Below, piece after piece: positions 50,665-58,722 of a DNA stretch of 64,000 nt (positions are counted from its first letter, which is position 1; the number at the start of each line of letters is the position of its first letter). Both the position numbers and the translations under genes were made by a program. The stretch is from Crossiella sp. S99.2. GTDB taxonomy: Bacteria > Actinomycetota > Actinomycetes > Mycobacteriales > Pseudonocardiaceae. The notes beneath the pieces were generated by a model. It was not told the origin of the DNA. It saw only the letters and a program-made list of their open reading frames with translations, and did not search any database. The stretch covers positions 36,654 through 100,653 of the forward strand of contig NZ_JALMDK010000022.1 of the NCBI RefSeq assembly GCF_023094165.1. The letters are read 5' to 3'.

Positions 50665-53600
50665 TCAGAGCCGGGTGATCAGGTAGCCGAGCGTGCCGTC
50701 CGGGGTCTGGCCCTCGCAGCCGGGATCGGTGGTCTCGAAGCGTTCCCCGTTGGGCAGGCGGCAGCGCAGCAACCGGGCCGATTCCTTGCCTGCCGGTGGT
50801 TCGGTGTGGATCCAGCCCAGCGTGCGCAGTTTGGTCTTGCCGCCGCAGTCGGTTTCCAGCGCGGTGAACGCGTCCGTACCGTCCTGGCACAGCTCCAGCG
50901 CCTTGGTGCCCGGCTGCGGGATGAACGGCAGCATGCCCAGCCGCCACTCCGCCCGGTACCCGGTGGGCACGCCGCCGACCGAGGTGAGGTGGTCGCCGGG
51001 CTGGTCCTGCTGGGCATACCGCACCAGCGGCGCGTAGGCCCGCAGGTAACCGAGGCGGTGCTCCACCGTCTTGCCCTCGCAGTCGGCGTGCATCGACTCG
51101 AAGTGCTCGCCGCCCTCGGTGCGGCAGCGCTGCAACGGAACCGTCGGCTCACCCGCGGGCGGCGTCCGGTAGATCTGGCCCAGGGTGGCCAGTTTGCGGA
51201 AGCCCTCGCAGTTCGCCTCGGCCGAGGTGAACTGGTCCTCGCCGGTCAGGCAGGAGTACAGGGTCAGCGTGTTGGGCGCGCCTTCGGGTGCGAACCAGCC
51301 CAGCTCGTGCTCCAGGTGGTAACCGGGCGGGGCGGCCCCGCCCGCGCCCGCGCCGCCGGTGGTGAAGTGGTCCCGATTGTGGCCGTAGTAGCGGTTGAGG
51401 CCGTCCCGGATCAGCGGCCGCCCGGTCCACGGCAGGGTGGTTTCCTCCAGCAGCTGGTCCGCGGTGCGCAGACCGCCGACGATCCGCACCTCGTCGATGT
51501 CCCCGCGCCAGTGCCGCAGCGCACCGCCGTCGACCTTGGCCCGGCCGATCTTCAGTCCGCCGCCGGCCGACCAGGTGGCCCGGAACCGTTGCGGTGGCTC
51601 GGGTTTGCCGTCCACGAACAGCTGGAGTTCCTCCGCCGCCGCGTCATATCGCCCGGCCAAGTGGGTCCAGACGCCCGGTTTCGGCGCGGAGGCGGACACC
51701 GAGGCATCCAGCACGGCCTGGTCGCCGTCGGTGCGGTTCATCCCGAACGCCCAGCGCCCGCGCCCGCCGTCGTAGCCGAGGCTGAACCCGCTGGCCCGGT
51801 CCCCGTCCTGACTGACCATCGTCATCGACTGTGTGCCAACGGAATCCGCCTTCGCCCAGCCGCTGACGGTGAAGCTGGTGTCGGTGCGCACCGCGGGCCC
51901 GGTGGTGCTCAGGTGCCCGTCAATGCCGTTGAACCGCAACGCCGAACCGACCCGGCCGGGCGCCCAGGCCACCCCGCCCTGGAAACCCGCCTCCCGGTAG
52001 TTGCCGGAGATGTCCCCGGCCAGCCGGCCGGAGTTCTCCTCGGCCAGCCACTGCCCGGACTCCTGCAACCACTTGGTGGACAAGGTGTGCACGTCCGAAC
52101 CCTCGGCCACCCGGTCCCCGGGGTTGATCCGCCCGTCGCCGAGCACCCGGTCGTAGATCCGCACGTCGTCGATCGCGCCGGTGAGGAAGTCCACCGCCGC
52201 GCCGTTGTACTTGCCGCGCCCGATCCGCACCTCGCCGCCGGCGTGCCAGCGCGCCTTGTGCTCGGCCGAACCGGCGAACCGGCCGTCCACATAGATCCGC
52301 AGCGACTGCTCGGCCGCCGAGTCGTACACCCCGACCAGATGTGTCCACACCCCTTGGCGCACCGGCACATCCGCGGTCACCCGGTCCTTGCCGAAGTTGT
52401 GCTGATCCGCATCCGGCATGGTGAACGCCCAGCGCCGCTCATCACTGCGGTACTGCAGGTAGAAGCCGCTGGCGTGGGTGCCGTCCTGGCTGACCGCGGT
52501 CTGCCAGGGCCCGTCCAGCCGGTCCAGCCGGACCCAGGCGGAGACGGAGAAGCTGTCCCCGGTGTGCACAGTGGACTTCGGCCCGAGTCCGACCTGGCCG
52601 CTGCGGCCGTCGAAGAGCAGCGCGTCGCCGTCCCGGCCGGTGGTCCAGCTCACCGGTCCCTGGGTGAAGTTGCCGGTGGCGCCGCGGCCGAGTGCGTCCG
52701 GCACGGTGGTGCTGGGCAGTTTCCCGTCCAGCCGCCAGTGTTGCACCGGCGGGAATCTGGTGCTGCGCACGAAGAACTCGTAGCTACGCTTGGGGGATAT
52801 GTTGCCCGCCTTGTCCACCGCGTACACCTCGGCGACGTTGCGCAGGTCCCGCGGCGGGGTGAGCGGCACGGTCGCTTTCCCGTTCACCGCGGGCACTTTC
52901 CGCAACTCGGTGGTGGTCAACCGATACTGGAACTCGGCGATATCGGCCTCCCCCGGCGCGGACAAGGTGAACCAGCCGGTCCGGCCGATGCCACCGCCGA
53001 ACTGCTCCGACGGGTAGTCGGCGGAACTGACTTCCGGCGCGGTGCGCGGGGCGGTCAGGTCGATGGTGACATCGCACCAGTCGGACCAGTCGCCGAAGAG
53101 TTCACCGTCAAAAGCCCTTACCCGCCAACCAATCCGGCCGCCGTCGCCGAAGGTCCCGGCCGGAATGGCAGCGCTGAACGGGGTGCCGGAGTGCTGGGTC
53201 GCGGTGCGGAAGGAATCAACCGGCCGCTCTCCGCGGATCCACCACTCGAACTCGGCGGCCACCATGCCGCCGTCCGGATCCCCCACGGTCGCGTTCAGCT
53301 GCGGCGTGGTGATCCGCAGATGCGGTTCCTGCGGCTGCACCGCACAGGGCTTGCCGGCGGCGTTCAGCTCGGCGGGCCGGTCCGGGTAGGTGTTGTAGTT
53401 GATCACCAGTTTGGGATTGGGATGGAACTTGCGCCAGGCCTGCGGATCGCCCTCATCGCCCGCGCGCAGCATCAGCGTGACGAATCCGTTGCCGCCCACC
53501 GCGTCCACCGCCGCGTCCCGCACGTCGAAGCCGAGCCAGTCGCCGGGACAGGCCGCGCTGTAGCCGCGCGCCACGTTGTGCGCGCCGAGCTTGCGCACCC

Positions 53601-54732
53601 CGGGCGGCTGGTTGTTCCAGGTGTGCCACGGCTCGTAGACCTGGGTCTGCCACAGCTCGGTCCAGCGCGCCTGACAGGAGGGCGCGTAACTCTGGAACAC
53701 GTCGAAACTGCTCTTGCCAACGGAAATCCGGCGATTCCTCAGGCTGCGCACGTCGTACTGGAAGAAGGACCGGGCCAGCACGGTCGGCCGTTCCCAGTTG
53801 CTGTAACCAACCTTGGCGATGCCGTCGCCGTCGCCCTGCCAATAGGACTGGTCGCGGTAGGCATCCGGGGTGCCGTAGACCAGGCCCCAGCCACCGGGTT
53901 CGCCGTCCCAGCCCGGGTCGACGTAGACCGGGAACCGGGTGGCCGGATCGGCCAGCATGGCCCGGTCCGGGGTGACGCTCAGCGTGTCCCGGCCCAGCTC
54001 CACCGGCATGCGCACCCGCCGCGCGTCCGCACCGGTGGCGCCGGGCGCCCGCGGACCGGTGACCGGCGAGTCCCACATCTGGGCCTGCGGGGCCCGGAAC
54101 ACCACCTTGCCGTCCGGGCCGGTCGCGGTGAGCCCGCCCTGCTCGCCCGCCGCCATCCGCAGCCCGTCCGCGCGGGTGCCGAAGGTCAGCTTCGCCAGCC
54201 TCGGCTGCCGGGCCGCCTCGGCCGTGCGCACCACCAGCAGGTGCGTGAACCCGCTGACCTGAGCCGTCACCCGCAGGTCAACGCCCGGCAGCACCTCGGC
54301 ATAGGTCGCCGAGGCACCGGAGAGCGTTGGCGCGGGCAGCGGATCGGGCCAGCTCAACTCCAGTGCCGCCCCGGCCTGACCCAGGCGCGCGAACGGCCCG
54401 CGGCCCCCGCCGGAGAAGGTGATCGGCAACGCCGCGGCCACCGGCGTGACCCGGCCGTCGGACCCCACGCGCAGGGTGGCGTCCGGGGCCCGCCACCCTG
54501 CGCCCGCACGCACCCGCACCGGACGCGGATGCTGTTCCAGGGTGCGCGAGCCATCCGGTTCCTGGAACACCTGCGCGGTCTCGGTCCGTTCCGACTCGAT
54601 CTCCACCCGCTGTGCGGGCGCGGTCGGTGCGGCCACCGCGGGCAGGGTCAGCACGGTGGTACCGACGAGCGCCGTGACCATCCCGAGTAGGCCAAGTCGA
54701 CCGCGGACATGACGCAGCACGGCGGCTGTCAT
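50665..54732 (-). CDS. Giant secreted LamG / DNRLRE protein, partner of the RHS protein
   Basis: 1355 residues with a signal peptide (to LPAVAA). Visible parts in order: a beta-rich N-terminal region (VTPVAAALPITFSGG, YAEVLPGVDLRVTA), a DNRLRE-type module (ARSFFQYDVRSLRNRRISVG), an Ig/fibronectin-like section with ITTPQLNATVGDPDGG, two LamG concanavalin-like domains (GDALLFDGRSGQVGLG..., SALRFNGIDGHLSTTG...), and four short repeats near the C-terminus with YYG/CLTGEDQFTSAEANCEG, CRTEGGEHFESMHADCEG, CQDGTDAFTALETDCGG and CRLPNGERFETTDPGCEG. In actinomycetes such proteins are often encoded directly before RHS genes and are thought to help display or export. It ends 28 bases before the RHS start. 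Confidence 0.8.
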   Translation of the reverse strand: MTAAVLRHVRGRLGLLGMVTALVGTTVLTLPAVAAPTAPAQRVEIESERTETAQVFQEPDGSRTLEQHPRPVRVRAGAGWRAPDATLRVGSDGRVTPVAAALPITFSGGGRGPFARLGQAGAALELSWPDPLPAPTLSGASATYAEVLPGVDLRVTAQVSGFTHLLVVRTAEAARQPRLAKLTFGTRADGLRMAAGEQGGLTATGPDGKVVFRAPQAQMWDSPVTGPRAPGATGADARRVRMPVELGRDTLSVTPDRAMLADPATRFPVYVDPGWDGEPGGWGLVYGTPDAYRDQSYWQGDGDGIAKVGYSNWERPTVLARSFFQYDVRSLRNRRISVGKSSFDVFQSYAPSCQARWTELWQTQVYEPWHTWNNQPPGVRKLGAHNVARGYSAACPGDWLGFDVRDAAVDAVGGNGFVTLMLRAGDEGDPQAWRKFHPNPKLVINYNTYPDRPAELNAAGKPCAVQPQEPHLRITTPQLNATVGDPDGGMVAAEFEWWIRGERPVDSFRTATQHSGTPFSAAIPAGTFGDGGRIGWRVRAFDGELFGDWSDWCDVTIDLTAPRTAPEVSSADYPSEQFGGGIGRTGWFTLSAPGEADIAEFQYRLTTTELRKVPAVNGKATVPLTPPRDLRNVAEVYAVDKAGNISPKRSYEFFVRSTRFPPVQHWRLDGKLPSTTVPDALGRGATGNFTQGPVSWTTGRDGDALLFDGRSGQVGLGPKSTVHTGDSFSVSAWVRLDRLDGPWQTAVSQDGTHASGFYLQYRSDERRWAFTMPDADQHNFGKDRVTADVPVRQGVWTHLVGVYDSAAEQSLRIYVDGRFAGSAEHKARWHAGGEVRIGRGKYNGAAVDFLTGAIDDVRIYDRVLGDGRINPGDRVAEGSDVHTLSTKWLQESGQWLAEENSGRLAGDISGNYREAGFQGGVAWAPGRVGSALRFNGIDGHLSTTGPAVRTDTSFTVSGWAKADSVGTQSMTMVSQDGDRASGFSLGYDGGRGRWAFGMNRTDGDQAVLDASVSASAPKPGVWTHLAGRYDAAAEELQLFVDGKPEPPQRFRATWSAGGGLKIGRAKVDGGALRHWRGDIDEVRIVGGLRTADQLLEETTLPWTGRPLIRDGLNRYYGHNRDHFTTGGAGAGGAAPPGYHLEHELGWFAPEGAPNTLTLYSCLTGEDQFTSAEANCEGFRKLATLGQIYRTPPAGEPTVPLQRCRTEGGEHFESMHADCEGKTVEHRLGYLRAYAPLVRYAQQDQPGDHLTSVGGVPTGYRAEWRLGMLPFIPQPGTKALELCQDGTDAFTALETDCGGKTKLRTLGWIHTEPPAGKESARLLRCRLPNGERFETTDPGCEGQTPDGTLGYLITRL

Positions 54733-54853
54733 CCGAACCCCCTGTGAACCGATCCCCAGTGCGCCGAAGGGACGCGGCTACAAGGTAGGGATCAGCTCGG
54801 GTTCGCCGTAATCGACTGATGTACGCAAAATCCGGGTACAAATGTCCCGAAAT

Positions 54854-54868
54854 CTGACGTTCCGTCAG
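54854..54868 (-). terminator. Candidate terminator of the dioxygenase gene
   Basis: A CTGACG / CGTCAG hairpin with a three-base loop lies 11 bases after the dioxygenase stop, and ATTT follows on the minus strand. The stem is short, so this is a weak call. The gap 54733-54878 otherwise holds the promoter of the LamG gene; no clear -10/-35 pair was found. Confidence 0.4.
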
Positions 54869-54878
54869 GTGCGGGTGC

Positions 54879-55730
54879 TCAGCTGTCCACACCAACCCGC
54901 AACGCGGCGGTGTACCCGGTGCCCACCGCACCGGTCACCGTGGCCAGCTGACTGGCGCCGCCGTCCTCCCGGAACACGCTGTCGCGCGCCAGGCTCACCT
55001 GCCGGAAGGTCGGCCCGGACTGCTCGTAGCCGGGCTGGCCGTACACCGCTTCCGACGCCTCCTGCGGCAGCGCGACCTGGGAGGTGACCAGCACGTTGGC
55101 CACGTCGGCGATGCTGTTCTGGTCCGGGTAGACCTCGAAGTGGATGTGCGGCCAGCGCCCCGGGTAACAGGCGGGATAGATGCTCTGGAACCGCACCCAC
55201 CCCTCGGCGTCGGCGATCTGCACGCCCCGCAGGTAGTTCTCGTTCCGCACCCCGTCGGAGTACAGCGAGTACCGGCCAAGGGCATCGCACTGCCAGACGT
55301 AGACCGCCACACCCTGGAACGGCCTGCCGCCGTTGGCTATGTCCACAATGGACAGTTCCAGGTTCATCGGCACACCGGTCGCGGTACCGGTGAACGCGCC
55401 GAAGCTGGACCGGATGTCACTGCGCACGATCCCACTCTGCGCCAGCACATCCGGCCCGTTCGAGCCGTCACCCGGGAACGGTCCCGCGGTCTCCTCCGGG
55501 ATCTCCGCCAACGACGCGGCGGCGGCGGCGGACGTGCCGGCGGGAGCGGTGCCGGTGGCACTGGGGGTGCACGCGCTCAGCGCCAGTCCGGCGGCGCCGA
55601 GCCCGAACAAGCCCAGCACCCGGCGGCGGCTCAACAACGTGCCCAGGTCGAAACCCAGTCCCTGGTCGACAACTTCGTCCTGCGGCCGGGGCAGTGGGCG
55701 GCCCTGGTAGGTGCGGTGGCGGTTGCGCAT
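54879..55730 (-). CDS. Exported intradiol dioxygenase-like lipoprotein
   Basis: 283 residues from ATG 55730. The long N-terminus holds a twin-arginine motif SRRRVLGLFGLGAAGLALSAC that also reads as a lipobox, so the protein is probably exported folded with its iron and anchored by lipid. The intradiol dioxygenase core is visible: ETAGPFPGDGSNGP, GVAVYVWQCDALGRYSLYS (Tyr ligand region) and GRWPHIHFEVY (His ligands). Family members open catechol rings; extracellular ones may act on lignin-derived aromatics. An ATG at 55811 would overlap the aldo/keto reductase gene and is unlikely. Confidence 0.82.
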   Translation of the reverse strand: MRNRHRTYQGRPLPRPQDEVVDQGLGFDLGTLLSRRRVLGLFGLGAAGLALSACTPSATGTAPAGTSAAAAASLAEIPEETAGPFPGDGSNGPDVLAQSGIVRSDIRSSFGAFTGTATGVPMNLELSIVDIANGGRPFQGVAVYVWQCDALGRYSLYSDGVRNENYLRGVQIADAEGWVRFQSIYPACYPGRWPHIHFEVYPDQNSIADVANVLVTSQVALPQEASEAVYGQPGYEQSGPTFRQVSLARDSVFREDGGASQLATVTGAVGTGYTAALRVGVDS

Positions 55731-55794
55731 GCCACCACAGTGCGGGCGGTGACTGTCGTGGAGCTGTGTGCGGGCTGTCGGGATGCTGAAGATG

Positions 55795-56877
55795 TCAGTA
55801 CCGGACCGCACTGGCCCGCAACAGCGGCAGTACCGCGGACTCGACCCCGTCCACCCTGGCGCCCGCGAACTGCAAGGCCCGGGACAGGGTCCGGTTGTTC
55901 TCGGCCGGGAAGTTCAGGCTGGGCGCGGACACCTCGTCCAGGGCCGCCACCTGGGCCGCGGTGAGGGTGACCTCCAGGGCGGCCAGGTTCTGCTCGAACT
56001 GCTCCCGCCGCCGGGCGCCCAGGATCGTGGAGGCGATGCCCGCCCGGCCGCGCACCCAGGCCAGCGCCACCGCTGCCGGGGACGCGCCCGCTTCCGCCGC
56101 CACCGCGTCCAGGACTGCCAGCACCGGATAGTCGCGTTCGCGGGGGCCGCCGACCAGGCCGGCGCGGGCGGTGTCCACCGGGCCGCCGTTCGCGCGGGTG
56201 TACTTGCCGGAGAGGTGCCCGCTGCGCAGCGGACTCCAGGCCATTCCGCCCATGCCCAGCGCCTGCGCCATCGGCAGCAGCTCGCCCTCGGAAGTGCGTT
56301 CCAGCAGGCTGTACTCGACCTGCAGGCCGACAATCGGGGCCCAGCCACGGAATCCGGCGATGGTGGCGGCCTCGGCGGTGGCCCAGGCCGGCACGTCGGA
56401 GAAGCCGACGTAGCGAATCTTCCCGGCGCGCACCAGGTCGTCCAGCGCGCGCAGGGTCTCCTCGACCGGGGTCACCGGGTCGAAGTTGTGCAGCCAGTAC
56501 AGATCCACGTGGTCGGTGCGCAACCGCCGCAACGAGTCCTCCAGCTGGTTCATGATCGCCTTGCGGCCCGGCCCACCGCCGTTGGGATCCTGCTCGTGCA
56601 GATTGGCGAAGAACTTGGTGCCCAGCACGATCCGGTCACGCAACCCCGGCCGGCTCGCCAGGTAATCGCCGATGACGGCCTCGGCGTGGCCGTTGGTGTA
56701 GATGTTGGCGGTGTCCACCGAGTTGCCGCCCCGGTCCAGGTAGGCGGCCAGGATCTCCTTCGACTCCTCGACACTGCTGCCCCAGCCGTGGTCCTCGCCA
56801 AAAGTCATGGTGCCCAAGGTGAATGGGCTCACCCGCAGGCCGGAACGACCCAGGGTGACATAGGAATCAAGAGACAT
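55795..56877 (-). CDS. Aldo/keto reductase
   Basis: 360 residues. The family marks are GNSVDTANIYTNGHAEAVIGDYL (catalytic Asp and Tyr), KFF near the active-site Lys, VDLYWLHNFDPVTPVEETL with the active His, and the nucleotide-binding STILGARRREQFEQNLAAL. It reduces aldehydes or ketones with NADPH; the substrate is not predictable. It lies divergent to an AraC regulator that probably controls it, and 64 bases ahead of the dioxygenase gene. Confidence 0.9.
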   Translation of the reverse strand: MSLDSYVTLGRSGLRVSPFTLGTMTFGEDHGWGSSVEESKEILAAYLDRGGNSVDTANIYTNGHAEAVIGDYLASRPGLRDRIVLGTKFFANLHEQDPNGGGPGRKAIMNQLEDSLRRLRTDHVDLYWLHNFDPVTPVEETLRALDDLVRAGKIRYVGFSDVPAWATAEAATIAGFRGWAPIVGLQVEYSLLERTSEGELLPMAQALGMGGMAWSPLRSGHLSGKYTRANGGPVDTARAGLVGGPRERDYPVLAVLDAVAAEAGASPAAVALAWVRGRAGIASTILGARRREQFEQNLAALEVTLTAAQVAALDEVSAPSLNFPAENNRTLSRALQFAGARVDGVESAVLPLLRASAVRY

Positions 56878-57042
56878 CTGCGCACTCCAGAATGATCATC
56901 GAAACAGCCGTCCGCGTTACCCCTTGATTCCACCAGCCGCACCCCCGAACCCCTAGACCAATGGACCCAGCCGAGTGCACGATCCGCTCAACTTCGCCCG
57001 GATCGAGTTGGCACCCACCGCCCACCATGCTTCACTGACCCC
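56878..57042. promoter_or_regulatory. Divergent aldo/keto reductase / AraC promoter region
   Basis: 165 bases between two divergent starts. I see no strong palindrome or convincing -35/-10 pair. The AraC gene has no clear ribosome site before its ATG. Confidence 0.3.
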
Positions 57043-57933
57043 ATGGACGTCCTGGCCGAACTCCGCACCCGCATCCGCGCCCTGGCCGCGGGCAGTCCAC
57101 ACCCCTTGCGCGACAAAGGTTTCATCGTGGCCGCCACCCCCGAGGCGACCGAACCCCTCGGCACCGTCGCCGAACCCGCCTTCGCCCTGGTCGTCCAAGG
57201 CGCCAAACGCTCCACCCTGGCCGAGCACGTCTTCGAGTACCACACCGGCGAATACCTGATCGTCACCGTCGACCTGCCCCTGGTCTCCCAGGTCACCGAA
57301 GCCACCCCCACCCAACCCTTCCTCGGCTTCGGCCTCCCCCTGGACCCCAGGACCATCGCCCAACTCCTGCTGGACGCCGGCCCGGGCCAGACCGCCCCGG
57401 CCGACGGCATGGCCATCGCGATCAACACCGCCGGCCGCGACCTGCTCGACGCGGTGCTCCGGTTGCTACGCCTGACCGACTCCCCCGAGGACCTGCGCGT
57501 GCTCGGCCCCGCGGTCCGGCGGGAGATCCACTGGCGGTTGATGACCGGCCCGCAGGCGGGACTGGTGCGGCAGATCGGCCTGGCGGACAGCCGCCTGACC
57601 ACGATCGCGCAAGCCATCCGCTGGATCCAGCACCGTTTTGACCAGGTGCTGCGGGTGGATGATCTGGCGGCGGCGATCGGGTTGAGTGTGTCCACTTTGA
57701 ACCGGAACTTCCGCGCGGTGACGGCGATGAGTCCGGTGCAGTACCAGAAACACCTGCGGTTGCAGCAGGCCCGGCTGCAGTTGCTGACCGCGGGTGGGGA
57801 GGTGGCTGCGGTGGGGCATTCGGTGGGGTATGACAGCGCGTCGCAGTTCAGCCGGGAGTATCGGCGGATGTTCGGCGCGCCACCGGGTCAGGACGCGGCG
57901 CGGTTGCGCGGACTGGCGACGGTGGTGGAGTAG
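57043..57933 (+). CDS. AraC-family regulator with AraC_N domain
   Basis: 296 residues. The N-terminal cupin-like AraC_N domain (AEPAFALVVQGAKRSTLAEHVFEYHTGEYLIVTVDLPLVSQV) is followed by two helix-turn-helix units near the C-terminus (LRVDDLAAAIGLSVSTLNRNFRAVTAMSPVQYQ and EVAAVGHSVGYDSASQFSREYRRMFGAPPG). Regulators of this subtype usually stand beside, and control, an oxidoreductase gene, here the divergent aldo/keto reductase. Confidence 0.9.
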   Translation: MDVLAELRTRIRALAAGSPHPLRDKGFIVAATPEATEPLGTVAEPAFALVVQGAKRSTLAEHVFEYHTGEYLIVTVDLPLVSQVTEATPTQPFLGFGLPLDPRTIAQLLLDAGPGQTAPADGMAIAINTAGRDLLDAVLRLLRLTDSPEDLRVLGPAVRREIHWRLMTGPQAGLVRQIGLADSRLTTIAQAIRWIQHRFDQVLRVDDLAAAIGLSVSTLNRNFRAVTAMSPVQYQKHLRLQQARLQLLTAGGEVAAVGHSVGYDSASQFSREYRRMFGAPPGQDAARLRGLATVVE

Positions 57934-57937
57934 GCGG

Positions 57938-58516
57938 TCAGCGGGTGAGCGCGGCGAGGTCGATGTCCACGGGGCCGATCACCTTGCTGCGCAACCGGTC
58001 GTGGTGCACGCCGGTCTCGGTGTAGGTGCCGGTCACCACGTCCAGGACGTAGGTGTGCATGACTGGGGCCAGTGCGCCGCTGGCCTGGCTCTCCAGGCGC
58101 CAGTAGTGCGGGACGCCGGCCTCGGCGTAGGCCAACGGCTTCGAACCCCGGTCCTCCCGACGAGACCCCTTGGAAACCACCTCGACCGCGAGTAACACGG
58201 TGCCCGCGGGAATCGGGCGAGTGGTCAACGGGACAGTGGCCGAGAAGACCACGATGTCTGGGGCGACGTAATCGAGCGGCTCCTCTTCCAGGAGCACGTC
58301 GATGTCGACCTCCAGCTGCCACTCCGGCGACAACGCGGGCTCCAGAGCCGCAGCGAGTCGGCGCATGATGCGCTGGTGGATGGGCAGTGGACTGGGGTTC
58401 ACGATGAGGGCTCCGTCAAGCACTTCCACACGACACTTCTCCGGAAGGGCCCGTACGTCAGCCAGCGTCCACCCACCCGGAGGCGGGTAAAGGTAGTCGG
58501 TCGGCAACGCCGTCAT
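57938..58516 (-). CDS. Uma2-family (DUF820) restriction-like nuclease
   Basis: 192 residues from ATG 58516 after AAGGAGGGG. The PD-(D/E)XK core is visible as DYVAPDIVVF and AVEVVSKGSRREDRGSKPLAYAEAGVPHYWRLE. These proteins are very common in actinomycetes, cyanobacteria and Deinococcus; the true role is unsettled. The gene ends four bases after the convergent AraC gene. Confidence 0.85.
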   Translation of the reverse strand: MTALPTDYLYPPPGGWTLADVRALPEKCRVEVLDGALIVNPSPLPIHQRIMRRLAAALEPALSPEWQLEVDIDVLLEEEPLDYVAPDIVVFSATVPLTTRPIPAGTVLLAVEVVSKGSRREDRGSKPLAYAEAGVPHYWRLESQASGALAPVMHTYVLDVVTGTYTETGVHHDRLRSKVIGPVDIDLAALTR

Positions 58517-58722
58517 GGGTACCCCTCCTTGCCAGATCACTGTACCGCCAAGGCGGGCACAAGCTACCTCCGCACACCTACGATCCGTGACCCTCCTCAG
58601 GGCTAGATTGTGCCCTTGACCAGCGAAACTTTCATTTCATTCAGCACTGAAGCCACTATTGCATTCAAGGAATTCGGGCGCGCGAATACCCCGCCCGCGA
58701 CCTCTCCCGTGGCGCCGACCGC
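58517..58722. other. Intergenic stretch with a low-GC island
   Basis: About 200 bases between the Uma2 start and the end of the IMP dehydrogenase gene. Bases 58610-58680 are clearly AT-richer than anything nearby (ACTTTCATTTCATTCAGC...). No gene, hairpin or repeat could be supported. It may be the Uma2 promoter or a relic of foreign DNA. Confidence 0.35.

Noticed and set aside
50233..54690. 1485-codon open frame antisense to the LamG and RHS genes
   Set aside because: The opposite strand has signal peptides, LamG and YD repeats; this frame has only low-complexity shadow text. The same applies to the long antisense frames at 35879-38380 and 19916-22279.
191..55353. Replication origin based on DnaA-box-like GTCCACA words
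   Set aside because: The words are scattered kilobases apart inside genes, and no dnaA, dnaN or AT-rich cluster is present.
58610..58680. Small RNA or IS remnant in the low-GC island
   Set aside because: No terminal repeats, no hairpin with a T run and no similarity to known elements could be seen.
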